Origin: DASTBU01 sp035711845
Lineage (GTDB): Bacteria; Acidobacteriota; Vicinamibacteria; Vicinamibacterales; 2-12-FULL-66-21
DNA length: 64,000 bases
Direction of reading: 5' to 3'
Assembly: GCA_035711845.1 (NCBI GenBank)
Contig: DASTBU010000148.1
Coordinates: 59,069-123,068, forward strand
Shown here: positions 44,323 to 52,952 of the stretch, piece by piece
Numbering within the stretch: position 1 is the stretch's first letter
How the letters are laid out: the number at the start of each line of letters is the position of its first letter
Notes under the pieces: model-generated
Told to the model about the DNA's origin: nothing
What the model saw: the letters and a program-made list of their open reading frames with translations, nothing else
Databases searched by the model: none
Position numbers and translations under genes: made by a program

Positions 44323-46824
44323 ATGAGCAGCTCGACATCCGACCTCCGGCTGGCCGTACGCGGCCTGCGCCGCAATCCGCTCTTTGCCACGGTCGCAATT
44401 CTGTCCCTCGCCCTGGGGATTGGCGCCAATACCGCCATCTTTACGCTTATCGACCAGCTTCTGCTGCGCAAGCTGCCCGTGAAGGCGCCCGAGCAGCTGG
44501 TGATGCTGTACCAGGAAGGCCCCCACAGCGGCAGCAATATGGGTTCGCGGATGCACTCGTACCCGATGTACCAGGACTTCCAGCAGCGTGCGGAGCCGCT
44601 GGGCGAGGTGCTGTGCCGCCGCCAGGTTTCGGCTTCCGTGAGCATCGACAACCAGACCGAGCGGGTCGAGGCAGAGATGGTGTCGGGGAACTACTTCGCT
44701 ATGCTGGGCGTGCCGCCGGCTCTGGGCCGTGTCCTCAACTCCCGGGAAGACGACCAGACATATCAGGGGCATCCCGTGGTCGTGCTCGACTACGCCTACT
44801 GGGTCAGCCGTTTCGCGGGCGACCCGGGCGTGCTCGGGAAGAAGATTCTGGTCAACAACTACCCGATGACAATCGTGGGCGTCTCGGCTGCTGGTTTCGC
44901 CGGTCTCGATCCGGCCCAGTCGCCGCAGATTCGCGTGCCCATCCAGATGAAGCCGGTGATGGCCCCCAGCTGGGGCTGGGTGCACATGGACGACCGGCGC
45001 ACCCGCTGGGTCCAGGTGTTCGGACGGTTGAAGCCGGGTTACACGGTCGAATCGGCACGGGCGCCGATGCAGGGCCTCTTCACGCAGATCCGCGCCTATG
45101 AGATGACGTTGCCGGCTGCCGCCAAGTGGTCCCCCTATTTGCGCGAGCGGTTCATGACCGGCAGGCTGAATGTCGTCGAGGCCGGGATGGGCTACTCGGG
45201 CCTTCGAAACGAGTTCTCCACGGCGCTGGTCGTCCTGATGTGCATGGTCGGCCTCGTCCTGCTCATCGCGTGCGCGAACGTGGCGAACCTGCTGATCGCC
45301 CGAGGATTCATGCGCCAGCGCGAGATTGCGGTTCGCCTGTCGCTTGGCTCGTCCCGTGGACGGCTCGTGCGGCAGCTGCTGGTGGAGAGCCTCGTCTTGT
45401 CGCTCGCCGGCGGCCTCGCGGGGCTCGCGCTGTCGGTCGTGCTCACACGCGGACTGCTGTCGCTCATCCCCCAGGAAGGCCAGCCGCTGCTGATCGAAGC
45501 TCGTCCCGATGCGCGCATCCTTGCGTTCACCTTCGTGCTGTCGGCGCTGACCGGCATCATCTTCGGGCTGCTGCCGGCGCTCCGCGCGAGCCGCCCCGAT
45601 CCGTGGACGACGCTCAAGGATACCGTCGGGTCGATCGCCGGGACCGGCGGGTCGCTGTTCCTGCGCAAGGGCCTCGTGGCGACCCAGGTCGCCCTGAGCT
45701 TCCTGTTGTTGTTCGGGGCGGGGCTGTTCGTGCGCAGCCTGCAGAACCTGAAGAGCACCGACACCGGCGTGGTGCTCGACAACCTGATCACGTTCCAGGT
45801 CTCACCCGATCTCAGCGGATACGACGACGATCGCGGGACCATCTTCTACCAGCAGCTGCTCGAACGGCTGCGCTCGGCCCCAGGGGTGAAGTCGGCCGGC
45901 CTGGCCAGTGTTCCGATCCTGAGCGGGGACGAGTGGGACAGCACCATGTCGGTCGAAGGGCACCGCGCCGCCGACGGCGAAGACATGCAGGCCTTCATGA
46001 ACTCGCTCTCGCCCGGGTATTTCGAGACCATGCAGATTCCGTTTCTGGAGGGGCGGGATTTCAGGCAGTCGGACATCAAAGAGCAATCGACCGTTGCGAT
46101 CGTCAACCGTCGCTTCGCCGAGCATTTCTTCAAGGGCACGAGCGCGGTCGGCAAGCGCCTCGGCTGGGGCGGGGGGCCCGATACGAAGCTGACAATCGAG
46201 ATCATCGGGGTGGTCGAAAACTCTCTCTACGAAGGGCCGCGCGAGGGAATCCGCCGGCAGGTATTCGTGCCGAACTGGGGGAAGGCCGGGGTGGCGATCT
46301 ACCTGAGGACCCTGACCGCGTCGGCCGCTGCCTACAATGTCCTGCGCAACGAGGTGAAGCAGCTCGATGCGTCGATGCCCGTCTATGCGATGAAGACCCT
46401 CGAGTCGCAGCTCGACCAGACGCTGCTCAGGGATCGCCTGGTCGCATTGCTGTCGGCCGGCTTCGGCTTGCTGGCGACGCTGCTCGCGTCCGTCGGGCTC
46501 TACGGCGTGATGGCGTTCGTCGTGGCGCGCCGCAAGAAGGAACTGGGCATCCGCCTCGCGCTGGGCGCCCAGCCTGGATACGTGATCTGGATGGTGATGC
46601 GCGAGGTGCTGTTGCTGCTCGCGATCGGCCTCGCGCTCGGCATCCCGTCCGCCATCGCGCTCGGCCGCTTCGTCTCCTCGCAACTATACGGTATTGATCC
46701 CTCCGATCCCTGGATCGCCGGCGCCACCGTCCTCCTGCTCGCAGTCGTGTCCGCCCTGGCCGGTCTGATTCCGGCCCGACGAGCGAGCCGAATCGATCCG
46801 ATCCTCGCGCTGCGATACGAGTAG
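44323..46824 (+). CDS. ADOP family permease (MacB/FtsX type)
   Basis: 833 residues, opening DLRLAVRGLRRNPLFATVAILSLALGIGANTAIF and ending ARRASRIDPILALRYE. Same domain plan as its divergent neighbour, but sequence in the periplasmic domains differs, so this is an old paralogue pair and not a recent duplication. Six bases after the stop begins the 22-unit heptad array shared with the convergent phosphatase gene. Confidence 0.9.
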   Translation: MSSSTSDLRLAVRGLRRNPLFATVAILSLALGIGANTAIFTLIDQLLLRKLPVKAPEQLVMLYQEGPHSGSNMGSRMHSYPMYQDFQQRAEPLGEVLCRRQVSASVSIDNQTERVEAEMVSGNYFAMLGVPPALGRVLNSREDDQTYQGHPVVVLDYAYWVSRFAGDPGVLGKKILVNNYPMTIVGVSAAGFAGLDPAQSPQIRVPIQMKPVMAPSWGWVHMDDRRTRWVQVFGRLKPGYTVESARAPMQGLFTQIRAYEMTLPAAAKWSPYLRERFMTGRLNVVEAGMGYSGLRNEFSTALVVLMCMVGLVLLIACANVANLLIARGFMRQREIAVRLSLGSSRGRLVRQLLVESLVLSLAGGLAGLALSVVLTRGLLSLIPQEGQPLLIEARPDARILAFTFVLSALTGIIFGLLPALRASRPDPWTTLKDTVGSIAGTGGSLFLRKGLVATQVALSFLLLFGAGLFVRSLQNLKSTDTGVVLDNLITFQVSPDLSGYDDDRGTIFYQQLLERLRSAPGVKSAGLASVPILSGDEWDSTMSVEGHRAADGEDMQAFMNSLSPGYFETMQIPFLEGRDFRQSDIKEQSTVAIVNRRFAEHFFKGTSAVGKRLGWGGGPDTKLTIEIIGVVENSLYEGPREGIRRQVFVPNWGKAGVAIYLRTLTASAAAYNVLRNEVKQLDASMPVYAMKTLESQLDQTLLRDRLVALLSAGFGLLATLLASVGLYGVMAFVVARRKKELGIRLALGAQPGYVIWMVMREVLLLLAIGLALGIPSAIALGRFVSSQLYGIDPSDPWIAGATVLLLAVVSALAGLIPARRASRIDPILALRYE

Positions 46825-46830
46825 CGCTCG

Positions 46831-46984
46831 GACTACTGACTGCTGAGTGCTGACTGCTGAGTGCTGACTGTTGACTGCTGACTGTTGACTGCTGACGGCT
46901 GGCTGCTGACTGCTGACGGCTGGCTACTGACTGCTGACTGCTGGCTGCTGGCTGCTGGCTACTGGCTACTGGCTACTGGCTACT
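46831..46984. repeat. Heptad array GACTGCT, 22 units in perfect phase
   Basis: Twenty-two consecutive 7-mers (GACTGCT, GAGTGCT, GACTGTT, GACGGCT, GGCTGCT, GGCTACT...) without one insertion or deletion. It bridges two convergent genes; the phosphatase stop codon (46982-46980) is inside the last unit. Units near the phosphatase end are the GGCTACT type, those near the permease the GACTGCT/GAGTGCT type. Confidence 0.95.
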
Positions 46985-47546
46985 GTGTCAGGAACGTCAG
47001 CTTCTCGAGCCGCAGGTGGGGCAGCGCGAGCGTCACCGCGAAGGGCATCTGCTGCCGCTTCCAGAACTCGAACGGATCGGTCCCTGTGTGCTTCGCGACG
47101 AACAGCGCGATAACGGTGCCATGTGAGACGATCACGACATCGCGCGCGGTCTGGTCGATCGCGCGCATGACCGCGGATCCGAAGCGCTCGAGCGCGGCAT
47201 CGGCGCTCTCCGAGCCGAAGACGACCTCCGAGGGGCGCGTGAAGACGGCTCGCACGAGATCCTCGAACTGATCCCGCGGGAGCATCCGCGGTTCCGGCCG
47301 TTCGTGCTCGTGCAGGCCGGCCGTCTCTTCGACCGGGAGATGCCAGGCGGCGCCGAGCAGCCGAGCCGTGTGCGCGGCCTTGGGCTCGGTGCTCGTGAAG
47401 ACGCAGCGGGCCGTGCCCGGGTCCACTCGTGCAGCAAACATTCGAGCCCGCGCCACCCCCTCCTCCGAGAGCAGCCACTTCGCCGCGGGCACGTCCGGTT
47501 CGATTTCGGAGAGGGAGTGGCGGATCAGGATCAGCTTGCGCCGCAT
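46980..47546 (-). CDS. Histidine phosphatase superfamily protein (phosphoglycerate-mutase-like)
   Basis: 188 residues. The catalytic motif is IRHSLSEI, with Ser in place of the usual Gly of RHG, and the second histidine is in VVIVSHGTVIALF. Length fits the small branch of the superfamily (SixA/CobC/PhoE-like). Substrate unknown. Stop codon TAG lies within the heptad array. Divergent from the LigD ligase gene across 115 bp. Confidence 0.82.
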   Translation of the reverse strand: MRRKLILIRHSLSEIEPDVPAAKWLLSEEGVARARMFAARVDPGTARCVFTSTEPKAAHTARLLGAAWHLPVEETAGLHEHERPEPRMLPRDQFEDLVRAVFTRPSEVVFGSESADAALERFGSAVMRAIDQTARDVVIVSHGTVIALFVAKHTGTDPFEFWKRQQMPFAVTLALPHLRLEKLTFLTQ

Positions 47547-47661
47547 TGGCCTGGAGTATAGCGGGGGGCGAGGTCTTGATTTGCGGCAAGACCTTGCGAT
47601 TCAAGACCTGACTCCGGCCCGCCTTGCTTTCCGCGCGCGCCGTGGAGGACGATGGCTGGCC

Positions 47662-48528
47662 GTGAGGGGCACCTTTCCGGAGTGGCTCGTGCCGATGGCC
47701 GCGACGCTCACGCAGGAGCGATTCACGGGGCCCGATTGGATCTTCGAGCGCAAGTTCGACGGCGTCCGACTGATCGCGTTCAAGCAGGGCCCGCACGTCC
47801 GGCTGTACTCGCGCAATCGGCTGCCGCAGACCATACCTTCCGTGTCCGCAGCGATTGCCACACTGCCGGTCCGAGACGCCATTCTCGACGGTGAGGTCAC
47901 GTGGCCGGGTAAGACGATCGCCTATCACGTGTTCGACGTCATGTGGCTCGACGGCCGCGATGTCCGGCCGCTGCCGCTCGAGGAGCGTCGGGCGCTGCTC
48001 AGCCGCCTGGCATTGTCGGCTCCGCTGAAGCGCGTGCCGGTGCTCACCGACGGCAGCCCCTGGGAGCGGGCTGCGCGGGAAGGCTGGGAAGGCGTCATCG
48101 CGAAGCGGCGCGGTTCGCCCTACGAATCCCGGCGGTCGCCGCACTGGCTGAAGATGAAGTGCGAGGCGACGCAGGAGCTCGTCGTCGGCGGATTCACCGA
48201 TCCGCAGGGCAAGCGCGTCGGCCTGGGCGCGTTGCTCGTCGGGTACTTCGATGCCGACGACTTCGTCTTCGCCGGCAAGGTCGGAACCGGCCTGGACACG
48301 AAACTGTTGCTGGAACTGCGGGCGCGCTTCGACAGCCTCGAGATCGCCACGCCTCCGTTCACGAAGGCCGTCGGCCTGCCACGCCTCCGCGCGCACTGGG
48401 TGCGTCCCGAAGTCGTCGTGCAGGTCGGGTTCATCCAATGGACGGTGCACGGCAAACTTCGCCATCCACGGTTGCTCGGCATCCGTACCGACAAGTCGGC
48501 GCGTGAGGTGGTCAGGGAGCAGCCGTGA
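47662..48528 (+). CDS. ligD: ATP-dependent DNA ligase, LigD ligase part
   Basis: 288 residues. The nucleotidyltransferase domain has the adenylated Lys31 in ERKFDGVR, DGEV as motif III and EGVIAKR as motif IV, followed by KMKC (motif V) and an OB-fold domain. This is the ligase module of bacterial LigD, which seals double-strand breaks in the Ku-dependent end-joining pathway. The usual fusion to polymerase and nuclease domains is absent; the polymerase follows as a separate gene with a 4-base GTGA overlap. Start GTG at 47662 is the first in-frame start that keeps motif I; no strong ribosome site. Confidence 0.88.
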   Translation: MRGTFPEWLVPMAATLTQERFTGPDWIFERKFDGVRLIAFKQGPHVRLYSRNRLPQTIPSVSAAIATLPVRDAILDGEVTWPGKTIAYHVFDVMWLDGRDVRPLPLEERRALLSRLALSAPLKRVPVLTDGSPWERAAREGWEGVIAKRRGSPYESRRSPHWLKMKCEATQELVVGGFTDPQGKRVGLGALLVGYFDADDFVFAGKVGTGLDTKLLLELRARFDSLEIATPPFTKAVGLPRLRAHWVRPEVVVQVGFIQWTVHGKLRHPRLLGIRTDKSAREVVREQP

Positions 48529-49430
48529 TCACGCATCCCGAGAAAGTCCTGTTTCCCGGCGACGAGCGCGGTCCCGCCATCACGAAAGGGGAGCTTGCCT
48601 CTTATTACGAGGCGATCGCGCCGCTCCTGCTGCCGCACATCCGCCGGCGCCCGGTCACGATGGAGAGGTACCCCGCCGGCATCAACCGCAAGGGCTTCAT
48701 CCAGAAGGACGTCTCCAAGGGCTTTCCCGCGTGGCTGGAGCGCGTCGAAGTACCCAAGAAGGACGGCACGGTGCACCACGTGATCGTCACCGACACGAGA
48801 TCGCTCCTGTGGGTCGCCAATCAGAACTGCATCACGCCCCATGTCTGGACGTCGCGCGCGCCGAGGCTGTATCACCCCGATCTGTGTGTCTTCGATCTGG
48901 ATCCGTCCCGGGAGGAGCCGGACGTCCTGCGCGTCGCGGCGCTCGCGCTGCGCGACTTTCTCGACGAGCTCGGACTTCCCAGCTGGGTGAAAACCTCCGG
49001 CTCCAAAGGCTTCCACATCGTCGTGCCCGTTGACGGGAAAGCACGGACCGAAGAAGTGGCGCGCTTTGCGAACGCCGTCGGAACCCTCCTCGTCCAGCGC
49101 AATCCGGAGCATCTCACGCAGGAGTTCAGCAAAGCCGATCGCGGCGGTCGCATACTCGTCGACACCGGGAGGAACGGGTACGGCGCGACGTTTGCCGCGG
49201 CGTATGCCGTGCGCGCAAAGCCGGGTGCACCGGTGTCCGCGCCGTGCACGTGGGAGGAGATCGAGCGCGGCGCTGCAGGTCCGCGAACGTTCACGCTGAA
49301 GACGATGGCGGCGCGTGCGGCGGACAAGGGCGATTTGTGGATCGAGTTGCACCGCCGCAAGCGATCGCTGCGACGCCCGATGGAGCGGCTGCAAAAAATG
49401 CTGGCGCGTGGCCATGAGGGATTGATGTAG
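48525..49430 (+). CDS. ligD: LigD polymerase/primase domain protein
   Basis: 301 residues. Archaeo-eukaryotic-primase-fold polymerase of the LigD type: THPEKVLFP at the N-terminus, ERYPAGINRKGFIQKD, catalytic acidic pair in CVFDLDPS, and KTSGSKGFHIVVP. It fills gaps and adds ribonucleotides at broken ends. The GTG start overlaps the ligase stop, so translation is coupled. A 3'-phosphoesterase domain and a Ku gene, needed for the complete pathway, are not in the window. Confidence 0.88.
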   Translation: MITHPEKVLFPGDERGPAITKGELASYYEAIAPLLLPHIRRRPVTMERYPAGINRKGFIQKDVSKGFPAWLERVEVPKKDGTVHHVIVTDTRSLLWVANQNCITPHVWTSRAPRLYHPDLCVFDLDPSREEPDVLRVAALALRDFLDELGLPSWVKTSGSKGFHIVVPVDGKARTEEVARFANAVGTLLVQRNPEHLTQEFSKADRGGRILVDTGRNGYGATFAAAYAVRAKPGAPVSAPCTWEEIERGAAGPRTFTLKTMAARAADKGDLWIELHRRKRSLRRPMERLQKMLARGHEGLM

Positions 49431-49595
49431 AATCCCCGGCAGACATTCCTGACATACACAGTGAGGCAGCGGAATTGCACAGAAGAGCCGTACACCGGTA
49501 ATTCTGCGGCTCAGCCTCTATTTTCGGCCCTGGTGCCGACACTTGTATGCCGGTGGGAACACAAGCGGTCGACAAAAGTCAGCCGGAGTTGGTCC

Positions 49596-50717
49596 ATGGC
49601 ACAGCACCTCGCGCGGCAGCACCGCCGCCCGCCAGCCAGCATCACGCGACGCGATCTGGTTCCCGACCTCGGTGTGGCCGCCGGCAGTGTGGCCTTGACC
49701 GCCGCAGTCCACTGGACCCTCCTGCCCTGGCTCAACGGTAAGCCGCCGCTCGTGTTGTTTGCAGTGATGGCGGGGGCGCTCACCGCCTGGCGCGGCTTTG
49801 GGCCGGGCATTCTCGCCAGCTCGTTGGGGACCGCAGTCGGGAGCCTGCTTTACATTCAACCGTTCACGGCACCGTCGGCCCGCACCGGGAGCCTGCCGAT
49901 CGAGTCGGCGCTGCTCTTCAGCGGCTCGCTCGTGATTTGCTGGCTGATTTACCGTGTCAAGGTGGAACAGGAGAAGGTCGAGGCCGTCCAGGGACGCCGC
50001 AACGACGCCCTGGCGTTCGTCTCGCACGAACTCCGTCAGCCGCTGGCGACCGTGCACCTCGCGGCTTCGATGCTGGAGCGGGACGGCTCACCGGAATCGC
50101 GGGATCGCGCGACGAAGCTGATCCTCAGCTCAGCCGCGCGCCTTGGCAAGTTCATCGAAGACCTGATCGATGTGACCCGCCTCCAGGGCGGCGGCCTGCG
50201 GGTCATTACTACCCCCGTGCGGCTGCAGGACCCGATCCTTTCGGCTGTGCACCTGGCCGGTCCGGCCATTGCCAGTCGGCAGCAGCACCTGGGTGTGGAC
50301 ATTCCACTCGATCTGCCGCTCTGGATGAGCGGCGATCCCGTGCGGCTGCAACAGGTTTTCGCGAACCTGCTGTCCAACGCATGCCGGTATTCGCCGGAAG
50401 GCGCCGAGATCTCGATCTCGCTTCGAAGGCAGGACGGTCGCGCCCTGGTCGTTGTTCGCGACACCGGCGTCGGCATCAGCCGCGACATGCTCGACCGGAT
50501 CTTCGACCCGTTCGTCCGCGAGTTCGACGGAACCGCGGAGGGCCTGGGCATCGGGTTGACGCTTGCCCGGAGCCTGGTGATGCAGCATGGCGGGCACATT
50601 TCCGCCCAGAGCGACGGGCCCGGCCGTGGCAGCCAGTTCGTGATCGATCTGCCCCTGCTTGCCGAACACGAACTGTCGTCAACGGAAACAGCAACCACAA
50701 CGCAAGCCAGCGTCTAA
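49596..50717 (+). CDS. Sensor histidine kinase with DUF4118 (KdpD-like) membrane domain
   Basis: 373 residues. Three to four N-terminal helices (VAAGSVALTAAVHWTLLPWL; LVLFAVMAGALTAWRGFGPGIL; SALLFSGSLVICWLIY) match the DUF4118 domain of KdpD. Then come a HisKA dimerisation helix with the phospho-accepting His in FVSHELRQPLA and an HATPase with N box QVFANLLSNACRYSP, DTGVGIS and GLGIGLTLARSLV. No response regulator gene is adjacent, so this is an orphan kinase. ATG at 49596 has GGAG 8-10 bases upstream; the preceding 165 bases hold no recognisable gene. Confidence 0.87.
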   Translation: MAQHLARQHRRPPASITRRDLVPDLGVAAGSVALTAAVHWTLLPWLNGKPPLVLFAVMAGALTAWRGFGPGILASSLGTAVGSLLYIQPFTAPSARTGSLPIESALLFSGSLVICWLIYRVKVEQEKVEAVQGRRNDALAFVSHELRQPLATVHLAASMLERDGSPESRDRATKLILSSAARLGKFIEDLIDVTRLQGGGLRVITTPVRLQDPILSAVHLAGPAIASRQQHLGVDIPLDLPLWMSGDPVRLQQVFANLLSNACRYSPEGAEISISLRRQDGRALVVVRDTGVGISRDMLDRIFDPFVREFDGTAEGLGIGLTLARSLVMQHGGHISAQSDGPGRGSQFVIDLPLLAEHELSSTETATTTQASV

Positions 50718-50781
50718 GGGCCGCTTTCCCTCCGCGGCTTTTCAGGAGGCCGCGCGTCCACCTCTCGTTTTTTCTGACGTC

Positions 50782-51531
50782 ATGCGCAGGTCGCTCTCGT
50801 GGTTCCTGGCCGGTTGCCTCGTCTCAGCCGGGATAGGGTTCGTTCTCTGGCGGTCCCTCTCGACGCCTGCCGCGCCCGACCCTCTGCCGCGCGGGGCCCG
50901 CTACCTCCAGGCCGCATACGGGCCCGCGCGCTACTCGCAGTTCGCCGAGGAATGGATCATCCGGGACTTCTTCAAGGATCGGCGTGACGGTTTCTTCGTG
51001 GATGTCGGCGCGAACCACTACCGGGACTCCAGCACCACGTACTACCTCGAGGAGCAGCTCGGCTGGTCCGGGTTTGCCGTCGAGCCCCTGAAGCAATTCG
51101 AGGCGGATTACCGCAGGCATCGTCCGCGCACCCGGTTTTTTCCGTTCTTCGTGTCCGACGTGTCTGATGAGCTCGCGAAGATGTACGTGCTGGACCAGCA
51201 CACAGTGGTCAGCTCCGCGGACAAGGCGTTCACGGAGCGCACCGGCGCCAACCCGCGCGAGGTCGTCGTACCCACGATCGCGCTGAACGATCTGCTCTCC
51301 ACCAACGGAGTGGAGAGGGTTGACTTCCTGTCGATGGATATCGAGCTCTCCGAGCCGAAAGCGCTCGCCGGCTTCGATGTGCGTGGATATCGTCCACAGC
51401 TCGTCTGTATCGAAGCGCACCAGGAAGTGAGGCAGCAAATCCTCGACTACTTTGCGCGCAACGGCTACGTCATCGTCGGGAAGTACCTACCCGCCGACGA
51501 GCACAATCTCTATTTCATGCCGTTGGACTGA
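50782..51531 (+). CDS. FkbM family methyltransferase, membrane anchored
   Basis: 249 residues. One N-terminal helix (SWFLAGCLVSAGIGFVLW) precedes an FkbM-type S-adenosylmethionine methyltransferase domain: FFVDVGANHYRDSSTT is the SAM-binding motif I, then FAVEPLKQFEADY and DFLSMDIELSEPKALAGFD. FkbM enzymes methylate sugars or secondary metabolites; substrate unknown. The anchor is unusual and would place it at the membrane face, consistent with surface glycan modification. It follows the kinase by 64 bases. Confidence 0.8.
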   Translation: MRRSLSWFLAGCLVSAGIGFVLWRSLSTPAAPDPLPRGARYLQAAYGPARYSQFAEEWIIRDFFKDRRDGFFVDVGANHYRDSSTTYYLEEQLGWSGFAVEPLKQFEADYRRHRPRTRFFPFFVSDVSDELAKMYVLDQHTVVSSADKAFTERTGANPREVVVPTIALNDLLSTNGVERVDFLSMDIELSEPKALAGFDVRGYRPQLVCIEAHQEVRQQILDYFARNGYVIVGKYLPADEHNLYFMPLD

Positions 51532-51583
51532 CCAGGCCGACGCGCACCAGCCAGACCCGCCGGTCGCGGCTGGCATGACGACC

Positions 51584-51647
51584 CGATCGCTCGATCGCTC
51601 GATGACCCGATCGCTCGATCACCCGATCACCCGATCGCTCGATAGAT
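51584..51647. repeat. Octad array CGATCGCT/CGATCACC running into a -35 box
   Basis: Eight in-phase 8-mers (CGATCGCT x4, CGATCACC x2, CGATGACC, CGATAGAT) end exactly where TTGACA begins. Reverse complement matches the array at 27937. Confidence 0.9.
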
Positions 51648-51676
51648 TTGACACCCCTCGATTCGAGGCCTAGAAT
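51648..51676 (+). promoter_or_regulatory. Strong sigma70 promoter with palindromic spacer
   Basis: TTGACA (51648-51653), 17-bp spacer, TAGAAT (51671-51676), 87 bases upstream of the first aminotransferase. The spacer contains CCTCGA-T-TCGAGG (51656-51668), a possible operator. Confidence 0.75.
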
Positions 51677-51763
51677 CCCACGGGGCTGGTCGGGAGCAGA
51701 TTTTCGGGCCGGCTGAAACCCTCCATCGCAATCGCTTACCTCGTCCGACCGGGAGACAGACCT

Positions 51764-52942
51764 ATGCCGGTTTCTCGACGTGATTTCGTCAGGGCCCTGG
51801 CGCACCGTTCCGCATCGGCGTCTGGCCTCGCCGCTCGAGGGCACGAAGCCTGGGTTGGCGAACATGGGTTCGGCCCCGCGCAGGCCTCGACGATCGAGCC
51901 GAGCGACGCCGTCCGACTCAACAGCAACGAGAACCCCTTGGGACCGTCGAAGCGGGCGCTGCAGGCGATCGAAGGGTCGTTCGCCTACGCCGGCCGCTAC
52001 CCGACGAACGCGAAGCCGTCGATGACCGAGTTTCGCGCCGTTGTCGCGAAGCAGCACGGCCTGAAGATCGAGAACGTGACGCTCGGCGCGGGTTCCGGCG
52101 AGATTCTGCACAGCGCCGTGTGGGCCTTCACCAGCGGGACCCGTGGGCTGGTGGCCGGGCTCCCGACGTTCGAGGCGCCGGTGCGGCTCGCGAAGTCGCT
52201 CGAATTCCCGGTCAGCGAGGTGCCGGTTGATTCGGCCGGCAGGCTGGATCTGGAAAAGATGATTGCCGCTTCCACCGGCGCCGGCCTCGTCTTCGTCTGC
52301 AATCCGAACAACCCCACCGGCGCCGTGCAGCCGGCTCTCGCCATTACCGATCTCGTCGGCCGGATCAGCAAGGCCTCTCCCGACACCGTCATCCTGATCG
52401 ACGAGGCCTATCACGACTACGTCACGAGCCCGTCCTACGCGACAGCCGTTCCGCTGATTGCTCGTCACACGAACGTCATCGTGGCGCGAACGATGTCGAA
52501 GTTGTTCGGGATGGCAGGCATGCGGCTCGGCTACGCGATCGGCGAGGCAAAGACCGTGGGACGCCTGCGCCGCTGGATGATGCCCTACAACGCGAACGCC
52601 GCGGCCGTCGCCGCCGCGGTCGTGTCGATCCAGGACGAGGCGGAGATCGAGCGCGAACGCGCGCGCAACACGGAAGTACGCAAGTACACGACGGACTTCT
52701 TTCGGTCGGCCGGATTCGCAATGAACGATTCCGAGGCGAACTTCGTGTGGGTGGACCTCAGGCAGCCCGCAAAACCCTTCCGCGAGGCGTGCGCGAAGCA
52801 AGGCATCCTCGTCGGCCGGGAATTCCCGCCGCTCGAGAAAACGCATTGCCGCATCTCGATCGGGACGATGGACGAAATGACGCGCGCCGTCGGCGTCTTC
52901 CGATCGGTGCTGGGGCTGACGACCTCCAGTGTGTCCAGATAG
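51764..52942 (+). CDS. HisC-like aminotransferase with Tat-like N-terminus (copy 1)
   Basis: 392 residues. Class II aminotransferase of the histidinol-phosphate type: NENPLGPS, NPNNPTGAV, DEAYHDYV, and the PLP lysine in ARTMSKLFGMAGMRLGYA. The N-terminus carries a twin-arginine motif (SRRDFVRAL), but the following stretch (HRSASASGLAARGHEAW) is not hydrophobic, so export by Tat is doubtful; a decayed or frameshifted signal is possible. Homologous along its whole length to the next gene. Exported PLP enzymes are rare; a D- or phospho-amino acid substrate cannot be named. GGGAG lies 9 bases ahead of the ATG. Confidence 0.85.
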   Translation: MPVSRRDFVRALAHRSASASGLAARGHEAWVGEHGFGPAQASTIEPSDAVRLNSNENPLGPSKRALQAIEGSFAYAGRYPTNAKPSMTEFRAVVAKQHGLKIENVTLGAGSGEILHSAVWAFTSGTRGLVAGLPTFEAPVRLAKSLEFPVSEVPVDSAGRLDLEKMIAASTGAGLVFVCNPNNPTGAVQPALAITDLVGRISKASPDTVILIDEAYHDYVTSPSYATAVPLIARHTNVIVARTMSKLFGMAGMRLGYAIGEAKTVGRLRRWMMPYNANAAAVAAAVVSIQDEAEIERERARNTEVRKYTTDFFRSAGFAMNDSEANFVWVDLRQPAKPFREACAKQGILVGREFPPLEKTHCRISIGTMDEMTRAVGVFRSVLGLTTSSVSR

Positions 52943-52952
52943 GAGAACAACG

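Noticed and set aside
46831..46984. Possible CRISPR array
   Set aside because: Units are contiguous 7-mers with no spacers and no cas genes in the window.
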